A stretch of 64,000 bases of DNA from Sipunculus nudus (lineage: Eukaryota; Annelida; Sipuncula; Golfingiida; Sipunculidae), in assembly GCA_026874595.1 (NCBI GenBank), contig CM049314.1, positions 56,217,812 through 56,281,811 on the forward strand, given 5' to 3'. Positions 10,485 to 21,759 of the stretch are shown one piece after another. Below the pieces are notes generated by a model, which was not told the DNA's origin, ran no database searches, and worked only from the letters and a program-made list of their open reading frames with translations. The number at the start of each line of letters is the position of its first letter. Position 1 is the stretch's first letter. Made by a program: the position numbers and the translations under genes.

Positions 10485-11614
10485 CTGTAAATGAACATTA
10501 TAATTAACATTATGAGGCTTAAAAACAATACAAGCCTTTTGTTATCTGATGGAGGTTTAACATAGAAGTGATGCTTCAGAACATGGTCGGTGATCAAATG
10601 GAGTCATCCCAAGACCCAGTGAATTTAACGTTAGTAACACTGTTACTGGCTATTTTACTTGGTCCTGATGTCCACTGTTCTCACAGCAGTCATTACCTTA
10701 ACATATTCTAAAATCCAGACGGCAGATTTGCTGTATTACAATTAACATGCACCTTTCAGTCGCTGAAAGCAAGTCTTGCTTTAGGAGAAGATTCACGAGA
10801 ATTTTTGTAAATGTAATGCAAGTGGTAATTAAAATTGACTGCTTTATGTAAAGGAAAGTTTATATCTTAACTAAAATGATTGCCAATAATGCTATTTCAT
10901 AGTAACCTTTTAGTAAACCATTTAGTGTACCAAACATGTCTGCTTGAACTAAAAACTGAGTTGACATAGAGTTGACTTTTGATTACTTATTTTCACAAAC
11001 TTTTTCCTGAAAGCAAATCCCTTGTAACAATCTCTGAAATGTTACCGTAACACTTAGAGATTTGCAAGAGTGCATTTGTCATTACAACAAATAACTCACA
11101 AACTCATTAATTAAATTTGAAGAATGGAATTTTTACAGAGGTAATTAATTTGTAAGCCATGTTTCCAGGCGTTACCAGGGAAATAAGAAAAATGCAATGT
11201 AGCATTGAGTGTAGGAAAAAGGCCCCACCATCCCCGGTAACCCCCCCCCCCCCCCAAAAAAAAAGAAAAAAAAAAACAAAAAAACAGCACCTTGTTGATA
11301 AAGAGGACAAGAGCCCCGATGCATAAAATCACGCATTCCGCATTTCGTACATAAGTAATCTTAGCTTTACTGTGACAATAAAGTTAACAGTGTAACAAAT
11401 TATTGAAGAACCAAAGTTAAATATTTGAAATTGAATTATCTGTCTATTGATTTGAGTATTGTCGGTTTGTAAAATTGTCGATGATTCATTTTAAAAGGTT
11501 TACATTAACTAATTATTTTGAAAAGCTTCGTGTTGTGACGCCATCTTTAAACATCGCGATACCGTAGTAACGAAACAGTTACTTAGGCCTTTAAGGTTTA
11601 ACGTTTAAAATGCC

Positions 11615-11872
11615 TTAACTATTCGGCAGATTGATTTCTTCCAGTCCATGAAGACTGTCAAGTCTTGGAACGAGACGTCCATTATCACCTAAAAATGCAT
11701 GTGGTCCAGCCTCAGGATCATTATTACGTAGTTCCGGAACGACGGCGCTTTCGCAAGGAAATATCACAAAGTGTGAAGGAGTCGCTAAAAGCAGAACTTT
11801 CTGGCTAATCCTTACGGTGTCAGTTAAAGACAGAAAATGAAGCGTAGAAACAATACCATGTGACGTAAATAG
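11615..11872 (-). CDS. candidate minus-strand terminal coding segment
   Basis: An 85-codon open frame without an initiator ATG ends at TAA 11615-11617. It contains VRISQKVLLLATPSHFVIFP, VVPELRNNDPEAGPHAFLGD and ends GLEEINLPNS. The true exon probably starts at an internal acceptor such as TTCTGCTTTTAG (AG at 11785-11786). The codon mix is less AT-rich than its surroundings. Function unknown; it is a third possible C-terminal end on this strand within 6 kb. Confidence 0.4.
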   Translation of the reverse strand, partial: LFTSHGIVSTLHFLSLTDTVRISQKVLLLATPSHFVIFPCESAVVPELRNNDPEAGPHAFLGDNGRLVPRLDSLHGLEEINLPNS

Positions 11873-12119
11873 TTAAAGAGTGCATGGTGGAATATTTTAC
11901 GCGCCGCATAAAGATTAGAGAGGTTCTTGACCTGTTACCAGCTCACAATTAAATATATATAGCTTGAACATTTAGCTTTTTCCTCTACGTCAAACCGAAT
12001 GGAAGGAAAAAAATTTTATATTCAGAAGGAATTATGTGATACAACGTATCCCCGTCCCTACCTGAGTTGGCTATGTCATTTTTCGAACGCTTGCATTCAA
12101 GGAGCAGAGAATCAATCTA

Positions 12120-12345
12120 AAGTTACGATTCCTTTTACGCGGTTTGCTGCGAGACCGATTCTTTTAAAGGCGTGTTTCCATTCGTTAAAAAAAAATAAGT
12201 GTGTTTCCATGTGCGGGTATATACGTGAATTGGCAGACTAACTTATTTGTTCAGTTGGCCGATTAGTCCTTCCACAAAAAGATGGTGAAGTGACTCAATA
12301 TTTTACCCCTGAGTCCACGCAGATCATATATAGATGAGTGAAATT
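12120..12345 (+). repeat. dispersed repeat related to 57911-58182
   Basis: The bases GTGTGTTTCCATGTG and a later AAAAGATGGTGAAGTGA stretch match, in order and with similar spacing, the MITE-like element at 57911-58182. This is one of two diverged copies in the window, and its borders are approximate. Confidence 0.55.
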
Positions 12346-12582
12346 GAGCTGATGCTGTGTAGGCCTACACACTTGGGGCACTGACTGCATGGAGCAAAAT
12401 CTATCCGTATGGGTTATTAGTTTTTAAAATAAATAAAAACGGGACAATATAAATGATATTTGGGTAAAAAATAACCATAACTGACCCTTAGCCTCCCTTT
12501 GGATCCGGTCATGATCTTTTAAGATAATATAGTATGAATGGACTAACTAAATAATGACAGGTATATAGGCGAGTTATTCATG

Positions 12583-12585
<3 letters not shown>

Positions 12586-12648
<63 letters not shown>
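12586..12648. repeat. (TA)n microsatellite
   Basis: An uninterrupted dinucleotide run of about 60 bp. Confidence 0.9.
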
Positions 12649-12654
<6 letters not shown>

Positions 12655-13739
12655 AAAGGCATATAAAAAGCTAGCTGAGGCCGGCAGTCATTCATACTAA
12701 ATTAGTACCTATCAAATCGCATATTGTCAAATACGCGGTGTAGTATGGAGAATAGTAGTTATGGTACTTTGAGGCAATAGTTTGTCTCACGAGTCGATTG
12801 AAAAAAAAATGATCGGAAGCATTGTCCGCGTGAATTCGTCAGTGATGTAGGAAACAGGGGACATAGGAAGCTACCGCCTAACAAATACAAATATTGGGCA
12901 TGGGGCAGAAATATAATTGTAAAAGCCCTACCCCTATTATTTTGATCATTTAAAATAATCCTTAAAATGGTACATGTAAAATAATTCCATTAAAAACCTA
13001 TCGATTCCAAATTTCATTGTGTCCTTTCCTTAACTGCTGAGGCAAATGGAAATCCCTGCAACTTATCTGGTTGGTTGGAAAGGATTTTTTTGGGACAGTA
13101 ATCAATGCATTGATTAAATAAAGTCTCCTTAAACTTTGTTGAAACCTCAAAAGTACAATATTATCCTGCATTATTCTAGCTATTAGTATATATATAATTT
13201 GCTTGTTATTTGACGCTGTTGCCATCCCGCCCCCTCTCGCACAAAACCTCGCGTTTTACTTTTCTGATAGACCGTGGTCTCCGACTTCTTCGCCCCCCCC
13301 CCCCCCCCCGGGATACGTCCTTTGATATTTGGTAATCTGGACTGCAATGCTGTGCAGCGCTGTAAACCTAGAATCGATCGAGAGATCGGAGCTTGGCCTT
13401 CTTTTTGTCTTTTCGTGGATAAAACCTTATGATCAAATAATGAGCTATATGATTATTACAGAATACCTAAAAGTAATCTAAGGCTTAAGCTCTTGTGTTA
13501 CCATGCAGAACTCTTTGAAAACCAGCGCTACGTATACAATTATCGTCCAAGAACGAAGGCACAAGGAAAACATCCATGCAGGAGAGTTCGGGCAGGCCAG
13601 GTCATTCTCCATGTAAACATAACCCCATGCATGCAACTCCCAGGCTCTCTCCATACGCTATACACTGTGTTAATACTTCCTACGACACACGTCATAGAAA
13701 ACTTTATTTTGTATTTTTTTTCATTCACATTCACGTAGG
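12649..13739. other. non-genic stretch
   Basis: Only short overlapping open frames on both strands are present (for example around 13490-13740). None has a domain or clear splice context. A poly-C tract lies at about 13293-13309. Confidence 0.4.

Positions 13740-13819
<80 letters not shown>
13740..13819. repeat. (TA)n microsatellite
   Basis: About 80 bp of TA dinucleotides. They create spurious Tyr-Ile open frames on both strands. Confidence 0.9.
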
Positions 13820-13820
<1 letters not shown>

Positions 13821-15292
13821 CATATAAATTCATCATCAGTCGAATTCATCAGGTTAATTTTAATATCACCTGTAGCATCTTTTTTAAATTTATTCTGAGA
13901 CAACTTAATGGACAAAAGAGGCAGTCACAGGCGTTTTTATCAAAGAAACTGAAAATTTCATTTAAAAAGGCCGATTTTCTTTGCGAGTAGGAATCAATTA
14001 AGGTATATATTCTAAGGAATCGGCACACCTGTATATGTTTGGCAATTTGCATAAACATGTCATGTCACTCAATAACACTCGGTATATCTTACTTTTTATC
14101 CCCGAGTGACAGTAACGTTCTATACCACTCCATGCATGTATGTGCGGGACATCACTCATTCTGGTGATAAACAAAACATAAATATAAAAACAATAAAATA
14201 CAGCGAGAAATGAGTGTGTATATATATATGCCATGCTCATGTTTATTTGTATTTTTTATGGATTCAGTGGGTTATTGGAATAGCGGGCCTTATTTTTTTT
14301 ATTACATCAGGATTACTAGATAGTCGCCCCCTTTCACTGATTAATTCTCATGAAATAAAAATGTGCATTTGAAGGGGGTGAAATCGAAAAACATTCTTAC
14401 ATAAACGGAAAACATCTTCGGGATTTCAAAGTGATCATTTCATCAGCATGACTATTTTCAGCTGCAATTCCTAAAGACATGGCCATTTTAAAGCTGAAAG
14501 CCCCATTGACACATCTTAATGGCATGCAGTTGAATAAAAATTCCTTAAAACTCAGCACTATGCATCACAAAGCGAGAGGGGAGATATCTATCTCACTTTT
14601 AATTATTTTATAGGAAAGGTTGAAATAAATGAATGCTCTTAAAGTATTCAAGTATAAACCTTGGAACTCTGTGTAAAGTGTGTTTATATTAATTATCAGT
14701 TTATTTTCGTTTTATAATGATTACACTTTATATAAAACATATTCAGAGGATATCTTAGTCGAACAATATACTTAAATATGTGATTATGAAAAGTTGTTTA
14801 TCAAAAAATCCAAGACAATTTTAAAGATTAAAAAAATGCGCATTGGTTTTTGGCATGAACTTTCATTTTGTCTGCATATAGTATATAGGTTCACCTTATA
14901 CAATAATTGTAAATAATTAATTGTAATTTATAATATAGCAGATGGGGAATTACTACCGAATAAAATTTAATTGTGTCATAATACTAAGGAAACCTCAAGA
15001 AAAAAATCAAGCTTAAAATAGAAGACTTCAAAGTCAGTCACTCGCGGATATTTTTATGTAGGCCTACAGAGCAAACTTCATTGTGCATGACCTGTACACA
15101 AACGTCCATGTGATAAACACATTCAAAGCAGAAGGGGTCCTAAGAACTTATTCATTTTCTTATAGAACATAAACCGAGCAAAGAGAAAAACGAGCAAATA
15201 TTTTTGTCCTTTTACAAACTTAGATGTAAAAGTGTATGCAATGTTTTTGAAAGTCTCCCTTTGGCAAAAGTCCTGAATCCGCCCCTGGATAC
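13820..15292. other. AT-rich non-genic stretch
   Basis: No gene is recognised. The open frames at 13850-14240 are low-complexity and lack splice context. Confidence 0.4.
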
Positions 15293-15372
15293 CATGGCAT
15301 TGATGCGGGTACTCTCCACGTAACCACGTAGATCCCTCTGCTGGAGAACAAGATATTGTTCAAAGTCACTGC
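15293..15372 (-). CDS. candidate internal minus-strand exon
   Basis: An acceptor with a good pyrimidine tract (CATTTGCTTTTCCAG, AG at 15373-15374) and a GTATCC donor (GT at 15291-15292) bound an 80-nt segment. Its frame reads SDFEQYLVLQQRDLRGYVES then TRINAM. The open frame continues upstream to 15670, and the GC-richer segment 15460-15846 may hold a preceding exon, but I could not find a phase-compatible donor. No family is recognised. Confidence 0.35.
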
Positions 15373-15949
15373 CTGGAAAAGCAAATGAAAATAAAAATTT
15401 TGGATGACATATTTTAGCTCTGTGAGAAACTATTGTACTCCCACAGAACCAGCGGTAGGGATGTAAATTAATTTTGTAATTAGGAAAGAGCGATGAGCCA
15501 CGGGCCCCACGGACACGTGTAAACAAAATACGGTATGGTCCCCGAGAGGTCACCTCCAAACAGACACCACCATTTTGGACAGGCATTTGACGATGATGAA
15601 AAATTCTGTCAGTCACAGAATTTAGACCCTCTTGAAGGATATAAGGTGAGAATATGTCAGATAAAAACACGTAACATCCCCTCGTAATCTTCGAATTCGA
15701 AAACTTGGCAGAAACCTATTTGACTCGAGGCAAGCAACACGTTTAAGTGCGAACGTCTGGAGAAGGCCATTCTCCAAACCTCCGTATTCACGACCCAAGC
15801 TCCTCGCAGTTAAAATATCGCGACAAGACCAGTACCCATAATTCATATATCAGCTGTCACTTAAACATGATATCAATGATAGTTGTAAACATAACAGGTG
15901 GTTTGGAAGTTGAACTGAATATTTTAGCTTAATTTATATAGGTTAATTT

Positions 15950-15975
15950 TGTAACCATACAAGATGGCCGTTTTG
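15950..15975 (+). promoter_or_regulatory. YY1-like element, possible promoter
   Basis: AAGATGGCCG at about 15961-15970 matches the YY1 initiator-type motif often found just downstream of animal transcription starts. It sits in a less AT-rich patch between minus-strand exon-like DNA (15293-15846) and the + strand zinc-finger gene, whose 5' noncoding exon must lie left of 21751. A shared bidirectional promoter is possible but unproven. Confidence 0.3.
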
Positions 15976-16041
15976 AGTGTAAAAAGATTCTGCAAACAGC
16001 TGAATCACTGGATCCACCCGGCCCTCACTGGCCACGGGCTG

Positions 16042-16099
16042 GACCCAGTTGTGGCTCTGTTTACATACAGAAAACAGAGCCACAATTGTTGACTGGGTC
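16042..16099. repeat. imperfect inverted repeat (hairpin)
   Basis: GACCCAGTTGTGGCTCTGTT is followed after a short loop (ACATACAG) by its near-complement, ending CTGGGTC at 16099, with a few extra bases in the right arm. It lies within a less AT-rich patch near the YY1-like site. Confidence 0.6.
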
Positions 16100-16545
16100 T
16101 AGTCTCGGGCTCAGAACAATTTTAATAACAAACGATGGGGTTTTTACTATAACCAGATTTGACAGGATCCGACAATTTGAATGCACTCTCTTTAGTATAA
16201 TTTTTGTTTAACACTGTTATGTGCCTAATTATATGGGTGAAATATGTTCCACAAATCATGGTCCTCCTATTTTTTTAATTGAAAAAAATACCAAATTTGA
16301 CTGGTTTTAGATGCACTCTAGTATTACTTTTTAACACTTTTATATATGTCCCTAATAATACTGATGGATGAAATTAACGTGAGAAAATAAGAAGGAGAAA
16401 CATCCCTCTTATTATCTATAAATATAAAGGAAGTGCTTATTTTCACTCCCCCTAGGAGTTACCAATCCCCATGTTAGATTGAACAGATAAGTGTTTGTTA
16501 GAATATATATGCATTTACAGCAGCTCTATAGGTTATCATTGATGA

Positions 16546-16583
<38 letters not shown>

Positions 16584-17996
16584 GTATGTTTTATATAAAA
16601 TAAAAAAATTAATGTTATTGGGCTTACCTTTGAGATGCATATATCTATCCTCTAATCAGTATATCCTCTAATCGACAATGGTCTTAAAGCACCCTATGTT
16701 ACATTTATAATTTTAATTATAAATTTTGTTTAATCAAAGTTTTCACACCACGGTAACAACATTGAAAATGTTTAAGATGAAATCAGTGGTATGGTAAATT
16801 TCTGAAACAACCTACCAGGGTTAAGGTGCCAGTCCAGTTTATTGGCTGGGCTTTACCTGGTATTCTGAACTGGGAGCTGATAGCACCAGTCTAAGCATAT
16901 GGACACAAAACCAAAACTCACTAATGAGGTGCCAACAGTCTATACTGATCAGGACTCTCAGCCAGTTTATATAATCAAGTACTTCTGAAATTTTACTCAC
17001 GCTTCATGTTCACATAAGTTAGTTCTCATGATCTACATATAAAATGTCAAAGTGATTAAACAATTAGACCAACAAAATTTATTTGGCACTGCAGAAAAAT
17101 ATAAATCTAGATGTCGTAGAATTTTTTGGCAAATCTAAATGTAATATATTTGTCAGAGGTTACTCTGCAAATCATTAATGTTTTAAACTTTGATGTTAAA
17201 TGCATTAAAATGAAATGCATTTCAAATTTAAAAACTGAAAAACTTAATTGTTTAAAGAACTTAGTTCTAGAAATTTGTAACTGTGTGGTCCTTAGTAATT
17301 GTGTCTATAGAAGTGCTTGAGAGAGGATTTTGTAAAGAAAAGCAATTATTAAACTACCTTTATCACGGGAAAGAATGAACACCAAAGTTTTGGTCACTAA
17401 AACTGACAAAATATTTGAGACTTTACCAGCTTTTATCAGCTTTCATCTTTTATCACTCCTGGGGAGTGGAAATAAGGCCTGCCAAATATAAATAGTGCTG
17501 TTAGTGGGGTCATACATACCACTTGGAAATAAATTACAGAGGTTTAAGCAAGTCTTTCAGCTTGGTTGAATTATAATATCCCACAGCATAGCACTCGCAC
17601 TGAAAATTCTACCAAAGAAAAAACTTTCTTCAGGTACTGAAATCAGTAACTGCTCCAAATGAAAACCTGCAAACATAATTTTGAATCTACACTATACAGT
17701 GTGCCCATGTGTTATGAGGGCTATTCTGGAATCAAGTAATTTGGAGTTGATTTAAATACAGAAAATATATATACATAAAGGTGCAGAATGTCCAGTTTTG
17801 AGAATCAGTGAGCTCAGATAAACTGGTTTGAACTTGGAAATATATGATAAAATTATTTTCCACTGATTGAAAGTCTACTGAGGTATAGGTATGGCGCTTT
17901 TTCCATTAGCAGGGTAAAAATTGTAACCACTGGACCTAGAAACTTCTAAGTGTACATCCAGGAAGGTCAATAAAATATCTCCTTGGAAACATTTTT
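16100..17996. other. AT-rich stretch with microsatellite and repeat debris
   Basis: No gene is seen. A (TA)n/(TATG)n tract lies at about 16545-16590. The last ~115 bp (from about 17880) resemble internal monomer sequence of the Helentron-like family A (GTAACCACTGGACCTAGAA and CTCCTTGGAAAC), a truncated copy adjoining the full element. Confidence 0.5.
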
Positions 17997-20406
17997 AGCT
18001 CAGCTGACTTTCAGTCATGCTGGGCTATAGCGATGGGTCTTTGTCCGGCGTCCTTCCGTCTGTCAGTCCGGCCGGCCGTTAGCAGGGCACAAATCGTAAC
18101 CGTAGGGGCTAGGGCCATGAACCCAATGCAGTCTTAGAGGTTCTAAAAAGATCTCCTTGCAAACCTGAATTTAGGTCACTGCGACCTATATTCTCGAAGT
18201 TATGGGTGTGTTTGCACCCCCCAGAAATAATTCTTTTAGCCAAAATTTACATCCCAAACCTTCCATCTTTCACATACAGCTCACCTACCAACAGGGGAAG
18301 AACCATAATTATTTTGAGGTCACAAGGTCAAAGGTCAAGGTCACAGAATCAACTTTTTTGAAAAGCCTCAGGATGCATTTTAAGCCAAACCTTTCATCCC
18401 AATTCTTTGATCTTTCACATATAGCTCCTAATAGAATCCTATAGATGTTGAGGTCACAAGGTCAAAGGTCAGGGTCACAGGATCCACTTCTTTGAAAAGG
18501 TTGTGGACACATTTCAAGCTAGACCTTTCATTCCAAACCTTTCAGCACTGATATCGCTTCTCTGCCAACAGGGGAAAAGACCTGTTGATTTTGAAGTCAA
18601 AGGTCAAGTTCACAGCACCCTCTTCTTGCGTGGAGTCATTTTAAGGCAAACTATTCAATCTATACTTTCCATCTGTCATATATGGCTTGCCTACCAATAG
18701 GATAAGAAGCCTATTGATGTTGAGTTCAAAAGGTAAAAGGTCAAGGTCACAATATTGTTCTAAATGCTTGTGAACATATTTCAAGTGAAACTGTTCAACC
18801 CAAACCTTCAGTCTTTCACATATGCCACATCTACGCATCACTGAATTTGATTCAAACTTCATATTTATGGGTCTTTTTGCATGAAGAAATAACTAATTGA
18901 TTTTGAGGTCAGCTGGTCAGGAGGTCAAAGGTTGCAGGTCTAAGTTATTCACTCATTGGTTACCAAGTAATTACACCCGGCCAGATGTAAATGGTTAGTA
19001 GTTACCCATCATTTAGAAAGAATCCAGTTGATATGTGGGCAAAAGGCCAAGGTCATAGGTCAGGGATGTTCACAATAACTTATTTTGTAGACCATCTCTA
19101 TTTTTCTTGTTTTCTTGTATATATAACCATATGGCACTCACAACTGGTGCATCTCACTATGTGCCCATAATTGTCAGTGACTCTTGTGATATACGACTCC
19201 CTTTTGTATCAGCTCATGGAGTGATAAGGATATATCATTAGTGCATAACAAAAACACTGTTGCGGGAATGCTTTGGCCAGGCATTAAGACTATGATAGTT
19301 AAGTGTTAAGTTTAGCTACTGATTTATAAAATGATGGGAACATTTTGCAGTTTATATCATGGAATCATAGCAATAAAGTTAGTTTTCTAGATATCTGAAT
19401 ATTATTATACAAATCATCAGATATACCAGCAAGTGTTTGTTCTGATAATATGTGGGTCTGTACCTGGATTTAGGATGGCTTTATTTGATTACAAGACTCT
19501 TAGTGATGCTTTCTGCATTTCTTTTCTTTTAGGTTTTGCAGTTTACCTACCCTGCGGACCCCATTGAATAGCAAGCTGATAATTAAAACAAATTGGACTT
19601 GCACTTTTTACATTTGCATGTTCATAAATCTGATATGAGAGCTCTCCAACCTGATCATGCCTTTTGAATTGTTTTGGACATTCATAACTGTTACATTCTT
19701 TGAAGCAATTGCTACAAGTTTAGTGTCTTATTGGAGGATGTGTGACTTGTCAGAAAACATTATGTCTGCCAGGTAGCCATTTTAGAAATCCTTTTGCCAG
19801 GACAGTTTCTGTGATTTTTTTATGATGTTTGGTTCCTTTTAGAGGATGTTTGTCTTTCAATTTCCGACCTGTCAGAAATCCAATATGGCCACCAGGACAC
19901 CATCTTTAAATTCCTTTAGAACATAGTATCTCAAGAACTATTAAAGTGAATGCAGTGGGATGTATATTAATGTAATCTTGCATTGGGTCAAAGATTTCTT
20001 AATAAATATGACCATCATTTATGAAAGCTCAGTACAGTTGGCTTGTATTGAATAAAAATTAATATGGAAGCACCCGTTTCACAATAATCTTGCATGGATT
20101 TCCTTGATCTTTTGCTATATTTTGATCTTATATGTGGCCTGTGTGGTATTCCTTTTGAGACTGACAGGTATCGAGCAAGCTGTGGGATTAGTTCCTGATA
20201 GCCCAACAACCATACATTTTGCCTCAGACCATCATTCACTATGTTTTAACCAGACATATATGATAAGAATTTATGGCATTGTAGAAAGTTTAAACAAAAT
20301 TGGCATATAGGTTCTGCAAATATTTTACCAGAAGTTGTGAAATGCAGCCCATGATGTCGCAGGTCATGCTTGGCAGCTGAGCGTCATGACCCATGGGTCA
20401 CTTGTT
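17997..20406 (+). mobile_element. Helentron-like element, family A, copy 1
   Basis: The 5' end AGCTCAGCTGAC (17997) forms a hairpin with the following bases. The 3' end has the complementary subterminal GCAGCTGAGC, then a hairpin TGACCCATGGGTCA, then CTTGTT (ending 20406). Other copies in the window share both ends. Subterminal inverted repeats plus a 3' terminal hairpin and no protein-coding capacity fit a non-autonomous Helentron (HINE). The first kilobase consists of diverged ~134-170 bp monomers carrying AGGTCA half-sites. Continuity of the whole 2.4 kb as one element is inferred. Confidence 0.5.
18317..18927 (+). promoter_or_regulatory. clustered AGGTCA direct repeats
   Basis: AGGTCA occurs at 18317, 18325, 18332 and 18338 (spacers of 2, 1 and 0). 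It recurs at 18451, 18459 and 18466 (spacers 2 and 1), then at 18601, 18738, 18744, 18906 and 18922. AGGTCA is the consensus half-site of nuclear receptors, and direct repeats with spacers of 1 and 2 are bound by RXR/HNF4-type dimers. The array is part of the repeat monomers of the surrounding element. Function is not shown. Confidence 0.45.
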
Positions 20407-21751
20407 TTACAGAGTAATTGGAAAATGGTTTTAGACTATGCATGGTTTATGTTCAGGCTGATTTTCACAAAATTTAAATCATCTACATTGATTACACTGG
20501 GCATCTTTAAATCTACAGCTGGCCGGTTACCTGATATTACACTATAAATAGATAAATCTGCTGTGTCTGATTTTATTGTTTGCCCTTGCTGATAAATATT
20601 AAATACCAACAAAATCTTAAAGTTATTTACTTATTACAGTGAATTTCACTGTTATTTGTCCCATTTGACTTAGTCTTTGCATCAGTTTTACTGAAAAAAA
20701 ATCTTTCTTGGTCATTGAGAAATTTTAGCTGACCACTCATTATTAACTGGAAATTGGTACCTATAGGTCCATGTTGAACAATGCAAGATGCCTGGTCCAT
20801 CCTGTTTCCAGTTAATACAGGTTATTTGTATATCAGCCCAGCACATGCCTGTATCAGCATTATTAATTTGGCATTATTAGCTGGGTATGCATGTTATGGA
20901 CAAGATAAAGGTACCTTGGCCAGAGTCAGCACAAACAATATATTGCGAGATATCAAAGCCAGTTAATATGGGTTATATCTGATAGCCTTTATCTTGCTGC
21001 GTGACTGCATTGGGGTTCAGCATCCTGTGTAGTGGTAAGATGTTCCTGCATGAAGACCACTTTAATGTGAAAGATAACTGGCATATTGCCTTTTAACACC
21101 ACATATTATGCATGTATATGTAAAGTTAAAAATTAATCACCATGTATGACTTACAGCATTGTCTTTTAATATAAATATCATGAACCTTTATGATTGTGAC
21201 TCCATATTAGCTTCCACCAGCCATTTTGTGTGCTCCTAATGCAGCAGTTATATGCTACAGTTGTCCCAGATCTCCTTTCTTTTAACAGCTGCTTTGTATT
21301 TAAAGCAAGATCCTCTGGGTTCCACCACCAGGGCTCACACAGAACAAAGATGTAATCAGATCAATGAGGGTATGGTATCACTTTGTGCATCCAGGAAAGT
21401 TTAAACATGTGACACTTGCTCTTATTGGTCTGATTCTTGGCCCTATGCCAGGTCCAGTGTAAGCAGACCAACAGGAGCAGGTGTTCCATATTTAAAATTT
21501 TGAGCTGGATGCACAATGTGAAAGCAGCCACACCATACTCTCATTGGTCTAAATACAATTCTTTGCTTTGATGGTTGATGTCAGAGAATCTTTCTATACA
21601 AAGCAGCAGTTAAAATGAAGGAGATCTAGGACAATTGCAATGTACATGTGTAAGCTTTGCATGAGGATCATACCATGTCAGGCTAATATGAGAAATACCA
21701 AACAGATCTGTTAATAACATAAACTAATATGATTTTCGTTTGATTTTACAG
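20407..21751 (+). other. probable 5' intron of the zinc-finger gene
   Basis: It ends in a good acceptor (TGATTTTACAG, 21741-21751) nine bases before the zinc-finger ATG, so it is read as intron. No coding segment is supported inside. Confidence 0.5.
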
Positions 21752-21759
21752 AGCACTTC

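Noticed and set aside
10571..10711. A 46-codon + strand frame with a hydrophobic segment (NLTLVTLLLAILLG)
   Set aside because: Too short, no splice or promoter context, and such segments arise by chance in AT-rich DNA.
13576..13915. Long Tyr-Ile repeat open frames on both strands
   Set aside because: They are translations of the (TA)n microsatellite.
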